Below are positions 1-12,026 of a stretch of 64,000 nucleotides of DNA, in pieces (position 1 is the stretch's first letter; each line of letters begins with the position of its first letter). This DNA is from Xanthomonas sp. 3793. GTDB taxonomy: Bacteria; Pseudomonadota; Gammaproteobacteria; Xanthomonadales; Xanthomonadaceae. The DNA lies in the NCBI RefSeq assembly GCF_024806835.1, contig NZ_JANTYU010000004.1:653589-717588 (forward strand), given 5' to 3'. The notes below the pieces were generated by a model. The model did not search any database. It had not been told where the DNA came from and saw only the letters and a program-made list of their open reading frames with translations. The translations under genes and the position numbers were made by a program.

Positions 1-116
1 GGATCCTGCGCAAGCTGCTGCACCCGATGGACGAAATCGCAGCGATGGAATTCCTGCTGGACAAGATGAAGACCACCAAGTCCAACGATGAGTTCTTCAG
101 TTCGATGAAGCGCTGA
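1..116 (+). CDS. rho: Transcription termination factor Rho, C-terminal end (partial)
   Basis: The reading frame entering from the left edge (first full codon at base 3) encodes 37 residues ending in FFSSMKR. This matches the conserved C-terminus of Rho, including the ILRK, HPM and AMEFLL elements and the TK-ND-FF-MKR tail. Rho is the hexameric RNA helicase that ends Rho-dependent transcription. Only the end of the last RecA-like domain is present; the rest lies outside the window. A strong intrinsic terminator follows 20 bases after the stop. Confidence 0.93.
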   Translation, partial: ILRKLLHPMDEIAAMEFLLDKMKTTKSNDEFFSSMKR

Positions 117-136
117 GGTCGGTTTGCGTCAGCGCC

Positions 137-168
137 ACAAAAAAGCCCCGCATTGCGGGGCTTTTTTG
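137..168 (+). terminator. Rho-independent terminator after rho
   Basis: A GC-rich stem (AGCCCCG / CGGGGCT) with a 5-base loop is preceded by an A-run and followed by a T-run. It lies directly downstream of the rho stop codon. The A-run on the other side means it could also work in the minus direction. Confidence 0.9.
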
Positions 169-357
169 TGGGCGGTATTTGCGCCAGCCCATGCGCTTGG
201 TTTTCCGCATTCGATCGCGATTGTGCGGTCGATGCCGAGCGACTGCGCTCTGGTTGCGCGCCATGCAGGTGGCCGTCGGATGGTTGACTCCCGGAAAAAC
301 GGATCCGCGACACCGGCCACAGCGATCCGACTCGTCAGGAGAACTCCGGGCGGACCC

Positions 358-1230
358 TCAGCCGTCCTGCAGCGGCGTGATCAGGCGCACGCCTTCGCCG
401 CGTACGGAAAACAATCCCGAGCCTGGCAGTGCGTCCGGGCTGTCGGTCGCTGCGGTCGTCTCGCTCTGCGCTCGCCAGGACGCGCTCTGGCGCGGACCCG
501 GCAGATACGACTGCCATTTTTTCTGCTTGGCATCCAGGTCCTTCTCCGACGCGGCGATGTCGAATGTCACCGGCACGCGCATCTCCCAGAACGGCGCATT
601 GCGCTCGGGCCCGGCCGTGGGCGGGGTAAACGTCCAGCTGCGCGCCTTGGCCATCGAGGCATCGGCAAATTCCTTGCGCCAGCGCGCACGCTTGGACTCG
701 GGAACCAATGCGGTGAGGTTGACCTGTTCGGCAGCCACATCCTCGACCTTGCCATCGCGTCCGATCTTGAGCAGCAGATAGACCACGCCGGTCGCCCCGC
801 CCCTGAAGGCATTGACCGGATAGGGCGGCGGCGCCATGTCCTTGGCCTGTGCGCCATCCCCTTGCTCGGCCTGACCGCCGAAATGCGCGCTACGGATCGA
901 CACCTGGTACTGATTGTCTTCGGCAGGCTTGGCGACCAGCAGCAAGCTCATCGGCAGCCGCGCCGGCAAGGCATTGCCGTCGTCCTTGACCGGATCGAAC
1001 CGCCACGCCGCCACCGAATGCTTGATCCGCTCGCGAACCGCGACAGGCAAACGCTCCTCGTCGGCGAGCGTTACTGCCGTCACGGTGCCGTCCGGCGTCA
1101 GCGTCAACTCGCCGGTGACATTCATGCTCGCCTCGATCTGCAGACGCGCAGTGTCCGGCTTGGCGTGCGCAACGCCCATCGCTGCCAGCGAAAAGAGGAT
1201 GCCCAGACCTACACGTTGCTTCCACTGCAT
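358..1230 (-). CDS. TonB-C-like periplasmic protein
   Basis: This 290-residue protein begins with a signal peptide (hydrophobic stretch at about residues 8-22, cleavage after AHA). Two regions look like TonB C-terminal domains: about 28-100 (T-x-DG-x-V around GTVTAVTLADEE) and about 130-230, where PPPYP, a GRDGKVEDV element and SWTFTPP follow the usual TonB_C pattern. The middle has no proline-rich spacer, so it is not a classical TonB. It starts 59 bases after the aceK stop on the same strand and may be its last operon partner. A GGAG ribosome site precedes ATG 1230. The function is inferred from the domain only. Confidence 0.7.
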   Translation of the reverse strand: MQWKQRVGLGILFSLAAMGVAHAKPDTARLQIEASMNVTGELTLTPDGTVTAVTLADEERLPVAVRERIKHSVAAWRFDPVKDDGNALPARLPMSLLLVAKPAEDNQYQVSIRSAHFGGQAEQGDGAQAKDMAPPPYPVNAFRGGATGVVYLLLKIGRDGKVEDVAAEQVNLTALVPESKRARWRKEFADASMAKARSWTFTPPTAGPERNAPFWEMRVPVTFDIAASEKDLDAKQKKWQSYLPGPRQSASWRAQSETTAATDSPDALPGSGLFSVRGEGVRLITPLQDG

Positions 1231-1289
1231 TGCCGTACTCCATTGGTTGAAGGCACGTTTTACCAGCCTGCCGCTGCAAACGGAACGGC

Positions 1290-3029
1290 CTAGGCAAGCC
1301 GGCGCGATTCTGCGTAGGGCGGTGTGTCCGGATAATCGTCCTCGCGCAGCCTTGCCTGCAGGTCGCGCCACCACTGCGGGTCGAACAGTTCCGGGTGGAT
1401 GTGCTTGACCGCTTCCAGTTGCGAGGATGGCAAGCCCATGAACAGCGCGAAGCGCTCGGGGAAGACGTCGCGTGGGCCGACATGGAACCAGGGTTCGGCG
1501 GCCATCTGTTCTTCGTAGGTGGTGGGCGTGGGCCAGTCGCGAAAGGTGCACTCGGTGATCAGGCACAGCTCGTCGTAGTCGTAGAACACCGCACGCTGAT
1601 GTCGGGTGATACCGAAGTTCTTCAGCAGCATGTCGCCGGGAAAAATGTTGTTGCGCGCCATGTCCTTGATCGCCTGGCCATAGTCCAGCGCGGCGGCATG
1701 CGCAGCCTCGGGCAGTTGTTCGCGCAGGTACAGATTGAGCGGGCGCAAGCGCCGTTGCACGTAGCACAGCGCAATCAGTACATCGTCGCCGTCTTCGCTC
1801 AGGCTCATCGCGCAGCTGGTCTGCAGCTCTTCCAGCAGCGCGGGCGAGAAGCGCGATCTGGGAAAGCGCAGGAAACGATACGGCTGCGCGTCGAGCAGGC
1901 GGCCGATGCGATCGAGCTGGAACACCAGTTCGTATTTGCCTTCCACCTGCGCGCGGCTCATGGTCTTGGGGTAGGCAAAACGGTCGCGAATGAGCTTGAA
2001 CACCAGCGGATAGCTGGGCAGCGTAAACACCACCATGACCATGCCGGGCGTGCCATCGGCATGCACCAGCTGCTCGGACGGCTGGGCCTGGAAATGGCTG
2101 AAGAACGTGCGATAGCGCTCGGTCTTGCCCTGCTTGGCGCGGCCGAGCATGGTGTACAGCTCGTCGACCGGCTTGTGGGTAAGCAGGCTGCGCAGGAAGA
2201 CCACCGCATCGCCAACCGTGGACAGGTCGGCTTGAAAATAACTGCGCGAATTGCTGAACAGTTGGGCGACATCGCTGCGCCTGGTCAACACCGCTTCGGC
2301 GCGCAAGCCGGCATCGTCGTTGACCAATGCGATGACGCATGGCGAAAACCGATGCTCGCCGAATACACGCCCGACCAGATACGCGCGACGCTCGCGATAG
2401 AACACCGTCTCGAGCAGTTCGACGCTGCGCACCGGGTGCTCGCCCCAATGCGCCAGGTCGTCGAGCAGACGTACCGCAATGGCCGCCGCACAGCGGGTGC
2501 GGTGCGCATACGGCACCGCGAATGCGTAATCGCCCAGCACGCGCACCAGCATGTCGGTCAGCCGACCTGGCGACACGGCGTAGGTATGCCGCGCCACCGG
2601 CACGGTGATGGCGTCGGTGGGTTCGATATCCAGCGCGATGAATTCGATATCGGCATCCACGCCGTGGGTGCCGAAGTAACGCCGCGTCAGCGTGTTGTAG
2701 AAGGTCTTGTACAACTCCTGGTCGATCAACCCGGCCAGCAACGCGGCGTAATGACTGCGTGCGCGCATCCACAACGCGCGGTCGTGCGCCTGCCCCAGCA
2801 GCACGGCACGCAGGCGCAGCATGCATTCGCTGATGTACTGATCGTAGAGCGCGATACGAGCGACGGCATCGTCGCGCGCGCCGCTCCAGTCGCGCATTTC
2901 GAAGCGCTGCTTGGCGCGTGCGGTGATCTCGGAAAACCGCGCGTGGTAATCCTCGAACGCTTCGTACACCGCGTGGGCGATCGCCAGCGCGCGGCGTTCG
3001 GATTGGGGCGGTAACGGCAGCTGGTTCAT
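1290..3029 (-). CDS. aceK: Isocitrate dehydrogenase kinase/phosphatase AceK
   Basis: The 579-residue product has the usual length of AceK, the bifunctional enzyme that phosphorylates and dephosphorylates isocitrate dehydrogenase to direct carbon into the glyoxylate shunt. The kinase core is clear: [13 protein letters not shown] in the ATP-binding region, then [13 protein letters not shown] and VFYDYDE, the AceK catalytic loop and metal site. ATG 3029 overlaps the stop of the upstream lysR gene by 4 bases, so the two are probably co-transcribed and translationally coupled. The only isocitrate dehydrogenase in the window (icd) is of the monomeric type, which is not the classical AceK substrate. 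Confidence 0.96.
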   Translation of the reverse strand: MNQLPLPPQSERRALAIAHAVYEAFEDYHARFSEITARAKQRFEMRDWSGARDDAVARIALYDQYISECMLRLRAVLLGQAHDRALWMRARSHYAALLAGLIDQELYKTFYNTLTRRYFGTHGVDADIEFIALDIEPTDAITVPVARHTYAVSPGRLTDMLVRVLGDYAFAVPYAHRTRCAAAIAVRLLDDLAHWGEHPVRSVELLETVFYRERRAYLVGRVFGEHRFSPCVIALVNDDAGLRAEAVLTRRSDVAQLFSNSRSYFQADLSTVGDAVVFLRSLLTHKPVDELYTMLGRAKQGKTERYRTFFSHFQAQPSEQLVHADGTPGMVMVVFTLPSYPLVFKLIRDRFAYPKTMSRAQVEGKYELVFQLDRIGRLLDAQPYRFLRFPRSRFSPALLEELQTSCAMSLSEDGDDVLIALCYVQRRLRPLNLYLREQLPEAAHAAALDYGQAIKDMARNNIFPGDMLLKNFGITRHQRAVFYDYDELCLITECTFRDWPTPTTYEEQMAAEPWFHVGPRDVFPERFALFMGLPSSQLEAVKHIHPELFDPQWWRDLQARLREDDYPDTPPYAESRRLA

Positions 3030-3988
3030 GGCGGCAGTGTCCTTGCGCGCTTGCGGCGATGCGTGGTGGGCAGCAGCACGGCAGACGGTGCGGCCATTGC
3101 CTGCTGCGCGTGCTCGGCATGTTCGCGCGCCTGTGCCTTGAGCCACTGGCGAAATGCCAGAAAACCGGTGTGCGTGGCCGAACGCTGCGGGTATACCAGG
3201 TAATGCGACCAGGTGGTCTTGAGCCGTTGCGCTGACAGCGCCACCAGCTGGCCGGATGCCAGCAACAGGCGTGCGCGGGTCACCCGCCCCATCGCAACCC
3301 CGACGCCATCCAGCGCGGCACGGTGATGGGACTCGGATTCGTCGAGCACCGCGGCATACCGTCGCGGCGGCTCGCCCCCGAAGGTCGCAAACCAGCGCGG
3401 CCAGTCGCCATCCGGGTCGCCCAGCAGCGGCCATCGTTGCAGCGGCTGCGCATCGATGCCGCCCATGCGTGCGATCAGCGCCGGGCTCGCCATCGGCACC
3501 AGCCATTCGTCGAACAACGGTTCGGCGATCACGCCCGGCCACTGTCCGGCACCGATGCGCATGGCCGCATCCACCTGCGGCTGGCGTTCGAAATCCACCA
3601 ATCGCTCGCTGGAAAACAGATTGATCTCGATGGTGGGATGGGCGGCCAGAAAATTGCTCAGGCGCGGCACCAGCCACGCCGAGGCCATCGACGGCGTAAT
3701 GCTCAGGGTAAGCGTGTCCTCGCGGCGTGCAGCGAACGGCTGGAATGCGTCTGCGATCGCATCCAGATGCGGAGCGATGCGATCGAGCAATTGCTGCCCC
3801 TGCGGCGTGGCGCTGACGCCGCGCGCGTGCCGCTGCAGCAACCGATAGCCCAGGCGTTGTTCGAGTGCACGCACCTGGTGACTGAGCGCACTGACGGTCA
3901 GATGCATCGACGCGGCAGCGCGCGAGAGATTGCCCAGACGCACCGCACTGACGAAGCCCTGCAATGCGTGAAGCGGCGGACGCGACAT
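3026..3988 (-). CDS. LysR-family transcriptional regulator
   Basis: The protein is 320 residues long, normal for LysR regulators. Residues 1-65 form the winged helix-turn-helix, with the signature [20 protein letters not shown] followed by a [11 protein letters not shown] recognition helix. The rest is the substrate-binding fold for the co-inducer. It is the first gene of a lysR-aceK unit (4-base overlap) and diverges from a small gene at 4091, so it probably controls aceK and/or the divergent gene through the roughly 100-base shared upstream region. The effector is not predictable. Confidence 0.9.
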   Translation of the reverse strand: MSRPPLHALQGFVSAVRLGNLSRAAASMHLTVSALSHQVRALEQRLGYRLLQRHARGVSATPQGQQLLDRIAPHLDAIADAFQPFAARREDTLTLSITPSMASAWLVPRLSNFLAAHPTIEINLFSSERLVDFERQPQVDAAMRIGAGQWPGVIAEPLFDEWLVPMASPALIARMGGIDAQPLQRWPLLGDPDGDWPRWFATFGGEPPRRYAAVLDESESHHRAALDGVGVAMGRVTRARLLLASGQLVALSAQRLKTTWSHYLVYPQRSATHTGFLAFRQWLKAQAREHAEHAQQAMAAPSAVLLPTTHRRKRARTLPP

Positions 3989-4090
3989 GGCTCACCCTTG
4001 AATGGAATTCAACGCTGACTTGCAAAAGCCTCGCTTCTGCATGGCCAAGCCTGCACCTACTGTGGCTTCCACTCAAGTGGGAGCAGGATC

Positions 4091-4339
4091 ATGCGCATCT
4101 TTACCGAGTTGCTGTTCCAGCACGGGCACATTGCCGACGTGGCGCTTGCAAGGCAGTTGGCGGAGGCGGAGATCGCGATGGACGTGGCAACGGACGCCAG
4201 CGCCGAACCGGCAGCACAGACCGCGCAGAGCGCACCGGTCGCGGCCGAGCCTGCGCCTCGCGGGAACGCCGAAAAAAGGATGGCGCGACGTGCGCGCCAG
4301 CTGGTGCGGGCGATGACCGCACTGTCGCCCTTTCGCTGA
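4091..4339 (+). CDS. Small hypothetical protein (82 residues)
   Basis: A short open frame begins MRIFTELLFQHGHIAD and carries an alanine-rich middle and a basic C-terminal segment. A GAGCAGG ribosome site lies just before the ATG, in the divergent position to lysR, and a hairpin follows the stop. I see no signal peptide, membrane segment or catalytic motif. The start-proximal sequence is not low-complexity, which favours a real gene, but no family was recognised. Confidence 0.55.
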   Translation: MRIFTELLFQHGHIADVALARQLAEAEIAMDVATDASAEPAAQTAQSAPVAAEPAPRGNAEKRMARRARQLVRAMTALSPFR

Positions 4340-4348
4340 AACGACAAG

Positions 4349-4372
4349 GCCCGCCTGGTGGCGAGGCGGGCC
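4349..4372. terminator. Hairpin between convergent genes 4091 and icd
   Basis: A perfect 8-bp inverted repeat (GGCCCGCC / GGCGGGCC, 8-base loop) lies between the small plus-strand gene and the 3' end of icd. It has no T-run, so termination is only plausible. Confidence 0.5.
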
Positions 4373-4418
4373 CTGACGATGGTACTGGACTGGACGCACC
4401 GGCACGCGGTGCGCGGGC

Positions 4419-7018
<2,600 letters not shown>

Positions 7019-7573
7019 CTACTTCACCGTAACGGTCTGTGGATTGCCCGCAGGCTTGCCGTCGACCATGGCCTGCGCGGTGTAGGTCCCGGCCGGCCAG
7101 CCATCGGGCTTGCTGAAGCTGAGGTTGGTGGTTTCTGCGCCAGTGGTGGTCAGCGTGGCGTTCTGCTCGCCGGCAACCTGGCCATCCTGATAGGTGAGCT
7201 TGGCCGATACGGGCACATTGCTCGCGCTGCCATCGGTCTTGACCGACACGATGATGGTGTCCTTGGTGCCGATGGTGGCAGACGGGGTCACTGTCTTGTC
7301 GGCGGCGGCAGTGGTCCCGACTGCAACGCTGGACACGCTGACGACGGAACCCGTCGCCGCTGCGGTGTCGGTGCTGGCCGCGCCGGTCGCCGTGCTCTGG
7401 CCAGCCTGATCGCTGGCCGGCGGCGTGGCGGCCGGGCCTGGCATCGCATCAGTGGCAGCGCCGGAAGTGGGATCCTTCGAAACGCTGGCGTCGTCGTTCT
7501 TCTTGCAGCCGGACAGTGCAAGCACGCCGGCAAGCGCGATCACGAGCGTGCTTGAAACGGATTTAGTACGCAT
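7019..7573 (-). CDS. Putative lipoprotein (184 residues)
   Basis: A lipoprotein signal peptide ends in the lipobox LALSGC (lipidated Cys23). A disordered Ala/Ser/Thr/Asp-rich linker runs from about 25 to 100. The C-terminal domain of about 80 residues is beta-rich (TKDTIIVSVKTDG, AKLTYQDGQ, WPAGTYTAQAMVDGKP) and resembles an Ig-like or cell-envelope-binding sandwich; the WPAG-TY element is typical of such folds. It is probably anchored in the outer membrane facing the periplasm. No enzyme motif is visible. The gene is monocistronic with its own terminator. Confidence 0.75.
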   Translation of the reverse strand: MRTKSVSSTLVIALAGVLALSGCKKNDDASVSKDPTSGAATDAMPGPAATPPASDQAGQSTATGAASTDTAAATGSVVSVSSVAVGTTAAADKTVTPSATIGTKDTIIVSVKTDGSASNVPVSAKLTYQDGQVAGEQNATLTTTGAETTNLSFSKPDGWPAGTYTAQAMVDGKPAGNPQTVTVK

Positions 7574-7691
7574 GGATCAATCTCCGAATATCGAAAAGAA
7601 TAGGGTTTCTGGAGTGTCTTGGTTTCTGATGTGTCTTGCGCGATTCCCGGCAGCGCGCCACGAACCATGCAATACGGTGACTCGCCGGCCA

Positions 7692-7985
7692 CTACGCTTT
7701 GTGCGGCAAACGCAGCACCTGCCCCGGAAAGATCTTGTCCGGGTCCTTGAGCGTTTCGCGGTTGGCTTCGAAAATACGCGGCCACAATGCGCCGTCGCCG
7801 AGGTGACGTTTGGCGATGCTGGACAGACTGTCGCCTGCCTGCACAGTGACCGATTCCTCGACCAGCTCTGCGGTGCTCTGCACGCTGGTGCGCACGTTGG
7901 AAAAATCCGGAGCGGGCGTCACTTCGGCTGTGCTATCGACCGTCGACGTCACATTGGAAAAATCTGGCTTCTTATCGGCACTCAT
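7692..7985 (-). CDS. LysM-domain protein
   Basis: The 97-residue product carries a LysM module at about residues 46-95, ending with the PGQVLRLP strand; the element AGDSLSSIAKRHLGDGALWPRIFEAN follows the YgaU/Kbp-type LysM pattern. The N-terminal half contains two similar PDFSNV segments (about 7-12 and 26-31), an internal duplication. No signal peptide is visible. Such LysM modules bind peptidoglycan or, in YgaU-like proteins, potassium-dependent partners. ATG 7985 was chosen because AAGGA lies 8 bases upstream. Confidence 0.85.
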   Translation of the reverse strand: MSADKKPDFSNVTSTVDSTAEVTPAPDFSNVRTSVQSTAELVEESVTVQAGDSLSSIAKRHLGDGALWPRIFEANRETLKDPDKIFPGQVLRLPHKA

Positions 7986-8088
7986 TGCTGCATTCCTTCG
8001 TGCATCACGAAGCTTGCAGGGTGCGTGTAGCGCTGTTAAGCATGGATCGCGCCGCCGTGAAGCTCGCGCGATCCTTCTGTACAGCAAC

Positions 8089-8904
8089 TCATTGGCGCAG
8101 GTCGCGAAAGATCGACAGCGGGGTGGGCACGCTGGGCGAGCTGCGCAGCGGATTGATATCCAGCCCGCCACGCCGGGTATACCGCGCTTCGACCACCAGC
8201 CACTCAGGCGCGCAGCGGGTCAGTACGTCATTGAAAATGCGCTCCACGCATTGCTCATGAAACTCGGCGTGGTCGCGGAAACTCACCAGATAGCGCAGCA
8301 GGCCTTCGCGGTCGATCGGCGCGCCGCGGTAGCGCAGCGTGACGCTGGCCCAATCCGGTTGGCCGGTGACCGGGCAATTGGATTTGAGCAGGGCCGAGGT
8401 CAGCACTTCTTCGGTGAGCGGTTGTGCGTGCGCCGACAGATACGCGGCATTGGGCGGGCCGTAGTCGTCGATGCTGACGTCCAGCGCGTCGATCGATTCG
8501 CCCTCGCCCACCGCATCGATCGGCGGCAGACCGAAGTCCACCACTACGTCGGCGCCGGCGCGCGTGGACAGGTCAGTGGCGATGCGCGTGCGCACCGCTT
8601 CGGCACTGTTGAAGCGGGTGGCATTGAGCGAATTGAGATACAGCTTGAGCGACTTGGATTCGATCAACGACGGCGACTCGCAGGGGACGTGCAAGGTGGC
8701 CGTGGCCACGCATGGCTTGCCCTGTGCATCGAGCCAGCTGAGTTCATAGGCATGCCAGCGATCGCGCCCGATGAAGGGCAAGGCGCCGGCCAGGCCGATC
8801 GCCTCGCGCCCGGCCGCGCGCGGAATCGGAAACAGCAGCGACGGATCGTAGCCGCTGGGATAGGCGACCTCACGACCGAGGGTGGAATCTTCTGGGGTAT
8901 TCAT
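8089..8904 (-). CDS. queF: NADPH-dependent 7-cyano-7-deazaguanine reductase QueF
   Basis: The 271-residue product is the long (two-domain, type II) form of QueF, which reduces preQ0 to preQ1 in queuosine biosynthesis. Key features are the [11 protein letters not shown] element (about 82-92) and the catalytic Cys177 in [11 protein letters not shown]. Asp184 acts as general acid/base, and the substrate-binding His-Glu pair is in DHAEFHEQ (about 211-218). No preQ1 riboswitch is evident in the short upstream gap. Confidence 0.96.
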   Translation of the reverse strand: MNTPEDSTLGREVAYPSGYDPSLLFPIPRAAGREAIGLAGALPFIGRDRWHAYELSWLDAQGKPCVATATLHVPCESPSLIESKSLKLYLNSLNATRFNSAEAVRTRIATDLSTRAGADVVVDFGLPPIDAVGEGESIDALDVSIDDYGPPNAAYLSAHAQPLTEEVLTSALLKSNCPVTGQPDWASVTLRYRGAPIDREGLLRYLVSFRDHAEFHEQCVERIFNDVLTRCAPEWLVVEARYTRRGGLDINPLRSSPSVPTPLSIFRDLRQ

Positions 8905-9047
8905 CGCGCCATTTTAGGCCGAGCGGGCTGGCCGTGAGCTATATGGCGGATGCTGGAGCGAGCTGGCGACAGAAGCAGCGGGCCGTCAAGCGGCCCGCCA
9001 CCCCACGCGATCAGCAACGCTCAGCGGAAACCGCGCAACTGCGCACG

Positions 9048-9120
9048 ATTCCCCATTCCCCATTCCCCATTCCCCATTCCCCATTCCCCATTCCCCATTC
9101 CCGATTCCCGATTCCCGATT
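9048..9120. repeat. Tandem heptanucleotide array (ATTCCCC/ATTCCCG, ten units)
   Basis: Seven ATTCCCC units are followed by three ATTCCCG units and a final ATT, ending exactly at the stop codon of the M20 peptidase gene. On the minus strand, which is the peptidase sense strand, the array reads GGGGAAT, with runs of four G every seven bases. It therefore has G-quadruplex potential in the 3' untranslated RNA of that gene. Confidence 0.97.
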
Positions 9121-10436
9121 CAGCCAGCCTCGCCCTGGTGCAGGTAATCCAGCGACACCTGCAACAACGCGCGCAAGCCCACATCCAGCGACGATTCGTC
9201 GAGCAGGAACTGCGGCGAATGGTTGCTGGGCGCGGTCGCCGGGTCGATGCCCTTGGCGGTGGAGCCGACGAAGAAGAACATCGACGGCACCTGCTGGGCG
9301 TAGAACGAAAAGTCTTCGGCGCCCATCTGCAACGGCGGCTCGTAGACATTGTCGGCGCCCACCACGGCCTGCAGGCTGGGCAGCATCTTTGCGGTCAATG
9401 CAGGGTCGTTGACGGTGGCCGGGTTGCCGGGCTGGTCCGGTACCTGCGCCTCGACCTTGGCCCCGTGGGCGGCAGCGGTGTGCTCGGCCACCGTCTTGAG
9501 GTCGGCGAAGATCTGCTGGCGCATGGCTTCGTCGAAGGTGCGGATGGTGCCGACCATTTCCACGTCGTCGGGGATGATGTTGTAGCGGATGCCGCCCTTG
9601 ATCGCGCCGAAGCTCAACACCGCCGGCTGCTTGGACAGGTTGGCGCGGCGGCTGATCACGGTCTGCGCGGCACCGATCATGTCGGCGCTGGCCACGATCG
9701 GGTCGATGCCGTTCCACGGCGCCGAGCCATGGGTCTGGCGGCCGATCATCTTGATCGCGAACCGGTCCGAAGCCGCCATCAGCGGGCCGCTGCGCACCGC
9801 GATCTTGCCGGCCTGCACGCTGGAGAACACATGCAGGCCGAACACCGCCTGCGGCTTGAAGTCGGCGAACAAGCCTTCCTTCAGCATCAGCGACGCGCCG
9901 CCCTCTTCGTTGCCCGGTGCGCCTTCCTCGGAGGGCTGGAAGATCAGCATCACCTCGCCGGGCAGCTGCTCGCGCATGCCCACCAGCGCTTCGGCCACCC
10001 CGAGCAGGATCGCGGTGTGGGCGTCGTGGCCGCAGGCGTGCATCACCCCGACCTGCTCGCCGCGGTACTCGGCGGTGACCTTGGAGGCGTATGGCAGGCC
10101 GGTCTGCTCCTTGACCGGCAAGGCATCCATGTCAGCGCGCAAGGCGATCTTCGGACCCGGCTTGCCGCCCTTGATGATGGCCACCACGCCGTGATGGGCG
10201 ATACCGGTACGTGGCTTGAGGCCGAGCTTGCGCAGCTGCGCGGCCACCGTGGCGGCGGTGCGCTCCTCGCGGTTGGACAGTTCCGGGTGCTGATGGAAGT
10301 CGCGGCGCCACTGCACCAGCTTGGTCTGCAACGGCGCGGCAGCGGCCTGCACTTCGGGCCGGGGCGTGGCCTGGGCGGCGGCGAGCGTGGGCAGGGCGAG
10401 CAGTAGCGCGCTGGTCAGCAGGCGGGAGTGGCGCAT
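9120..10436 (-). CDS. Secreted M20-family amidohydrolase/carboxypeptidase
   Basis: The 438-residue product has a Sec signal peptide (MRHSRLLTSALLLALPTLAAAQA). It has the M20D hippurate-hydrolase-like architecture: WRRDFHQHPELS, RADMDALPV, the metal-binding CGHDAHT, and FQPSEEG with the catalytic Glu pair. A small lid domain follows. Such enzymes hydrolyse N-acyl amino acids or dipeptides with two metal ions; this one would act in the periplasm. ATG 10436 was preferred over an upstream TTG because AGAGGA sits 6 bases before it. The gene diverges from the RND operon. Confidence 0.9.
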   Translation of the reverse strand: MRHSRLLTSALLLALPTLAAAQATPRPEVQAAAAPLQTKLVQWRRDFHQHPELSNREERTAATVAAQLRKLGLKPRTGIAHHGVVAIIKGGKPGPKIALRADMDALPVKEQTGLPYASKVTAEYRGEQVGVMHACGHDAHTAILLGVAEALVGMREQLPGEVMLIFQPSEEGAPGNEEGGASLMLKEGLFADFKPQAVFGLHVFSSVQAGKIAVRSGPLMAASDRFAIKMIGRQTHGSAPWNGIDPIVASADMIGAAQTVISRRANLSKQPAVLSFGAIKGGIRYNIIPDDVEMVGTIRTFDEAMRQQIFADLKTVAEHTAAAHGAKVEAQVPDQPGNPATVNDPALTAKMLPSLQAVVGADNVYEPPLQMGAEDFSFYAQQVPSMFFFVGSTAKGIDPATAPSNHSPQFLLDESSLDVGLRALLQVSLDYLHQGEAG

Positions 10437-10593
10437 TGGCAATCCTCTAAAGATGATTGCTTAATGTAGTGCACCCGCGCGGCTGGCGGGTTGCGGTGGG
10501 GCCCGATTCAGTCCAGCGGTCAACCGCAGTCGCAGTGGTACGTTGCCGCTGCACTGCGCCCATGAATGGCGCAGATGTCGCGCCCGATGGCCC

Positions 10594-10607
10594 GTTACTT
10601 CAGTAAC
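10594..10607. promoter_or_regulatory. Inverted repeat in the M20 peptidase / RND divergent region
   Basis: GTTACT-TC-AGTAAC is a 6-bp arm inverted repeat about 87 bases upstream of the RND adaptor gene. It has the size of a regulator operator, but no cognate regulator is adjacent. Confidence 0.3.
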
Positions 10608-10693
10608 GTTCAATCCGTCAGGCGCGGCGATATGCTTCGCATAGCCGCCCCACGGTCGCCCCAGGCGCCCGGCCCGCCCTCAGGAGTTGTCGC

Positions 10694-11932
10694 ATGTCGC
10701 GTTTTTGGAAGATCACACTGCTGGTCGTAGCGGTGCTCGTCGTGGTGTTTGTCGCAATGCGGATGATGGGCGGGGGCGATCACGGCAAGCGGGCGGACGC
10801 ACCGGACGGCAATGGCACCGAAAACAGCGGCCCGGTGCCGGTCACGGTGGTGGCTGCCACCACCCAGGACGTGCCGGTCTATGCCAGCGCGCTGGGCACG
10901 GTCACCGCGCTCAATACGGTCACGGTCAGCCCGCAGGTCGGCGGCCAGCTGATGAGCCTGAATTTCAAGGAAGGCCAGGAAGTGAAGAAGGGCGAGCTGC
11001 TGGCGCAGATCGACCCGCGTACCCTGCAGGCCAGCTACGACCAGGCGCTGGCGGCCAAGCGCCAGAACCAGGCGCTGCTGGCGACCTCACGGGTGAACTA
11101 CCAGCGCTCCAACGACCCGGCCTACAAGCAGTACGTCTCGCGCACAGACCTGGATACCCAGCGTAACCAGGTGGCGCAGTACGAGGCGGCGGTGTCGGCC
11201 AACGATGCGCAGATGCGCTCGGCGCAGGTGCAATTGCAGTTCACCCGCGTCACCGCGCCGATTGACGGCATCGCCGGCATCCGCGGGGTGGACGTGGGCA
11301 ATATCGTCAGCGCCAGCTCCACCATCGTCACCCTGACCCAGATCCGCCCGATCTATGTGTCCTTCAACCTGCCCGAACGCGAGCTGCAGGCCGTGCGCAG
11401 CGGCCAGGCGGCGTCGCCACTGGGCGTGGCGGCGCTGGATCGCGGCGATGCGCACGTGATCAGCGGCGACGGCAAGCTGGAGGTGATCGACAACCGCATC
11501 GCCGCCGACAGCGGCACCTTCGGTGCGCGTGCGATCTTCGCCAACACCGACAACGCCTTGTGGCCGGGGCAGTTCGTCAACGTGCGGCTGCAGCTGCGCA
11601 CCATCTCCGGCGGCACCGTGGTGCCCACCCAGGCCGTGCAGCGCGGGCCGGACGGCGATTACGTCTATGTGGTGGGCAACGACAACACCGCACAGATGCG
11701 CACCGTGGTGCAGGGCGTGGAAGTGGACGACAGCCATGTGCAGGTCACCAAGGGCCTCAAGCCCGGCGAGCGCGTGGTCACCGAAGGCCAGTTCCGGCTC
11801 AAGCCGGGCAGCAAGGTCAGCGCACTCAAGCCGGGCGAAACCCCGCCCGAGCCGACCGAGGCCGAACTCAAGGCAGCGCAGGACAAGCAGAAGGGCGGCG
11901 GCGGTGGCCGTCGCGGCGGCGGCCCGCGCTAA
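10694..11932 (+). CDS. mdtA: RND efflux periplasmic adaptor (MdtA-type)
   Basis: The 412-residue product has an N-terminal membrane anchor (about 5-25) followed by a membrane-fusion protein. The biotinyl-lipoyl half-motif is at VSPQVGGQLMSLNFKEGQEVKKGELLAQID (about 77-106). A short alpha-helical hairpin, a beta-barrel and a membrane-proximal domain follow. The tail is Lys/Gly/Arg-rich. The adaptor links the inner-membrane pump to an outer-membrane channel. It is the first gene of an adaptor-pump-pump operon; no outer-membrane factor gene is present, so a TolC-type protein encoded elsewhere would be used. Confidence 0.93.
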   Translation: MSRFWKITLLVVAVLVVVFVAMRMMGGGDHGKRADAPDGNGTENSGPVPVTVVAATTQDVPVYASALGTVTALNTVTVSPQVGGQLMSLNFKEGQEVKKGELLAQIDPRTLQASYDQALAAKRQNQALLATSRVNYQRSNDPAYKQYVSRTDLDTQRNQVAQYEAAVSANDAQMRSAQVQLQFTRVTAPIDGIAGIRGVDVGNIVSASSTIVTLTQIRPIYVSFNLPERELQAVRSGQAASPLGVAALDRGDAHVISGDGKLEVIDNRIAADSGTFGARAIFANTDNALWPGQFVNVRLQLRTISGGTVVPTQAVQRGPDGDYVYVVGNDNTAQMRTVVQGVEVDDSHVQVTKGLKPGERVVTEGQFRLKPGSKVSALKPGETPPEPTEAELKAAQDKQKGGGGGRRGGGPR

Positions 11933-11940
11933 TGCCTGAC

Positions 11941-11970
11941 CACTGGCGACGGGACACCCCGCCGCCAGTG
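11941..11970 (+). other. Intercistronic hairpin between mdtA and mdtB
   Basis: A perfect 8-bp stem (CACTGGCG / CGCCAGTG, 14-base loop) lies 8 bases after the mdtA stop. There is no T-run. It could stabilise or attenuate the mRNA between adaptor and pump genes. Confidence 0.45.
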
Positions 11971-12026
11971 CGCGTCGGCGCCCTGTGCGCCGGCACCGAT
12001 TGACGTCTTCAGCAAGGATTCCCCCC

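Noticed and set aside
358..3120. A 920-codon minus-strand open frame
   Set aside because: It begins in another frame of aceK and only its last third is a real protein (the TonB-like gene starting at 1230). The rest is Arg/Ala/His-rich shadow sequence.
8905..9047. preQ1 riboswitch for queF
   Set aside because: The short upstream sequence shows no preQ1 aptamer core (pyrimidine-rich loop with A-rich tail), and the heptad array starts soon after.
9120..10442. TTG start at 10442 for the M20 peptidase
   Set aside because: The ATG at 10436 has a well-spaced ribosome site and starts directly with the signal peptide.
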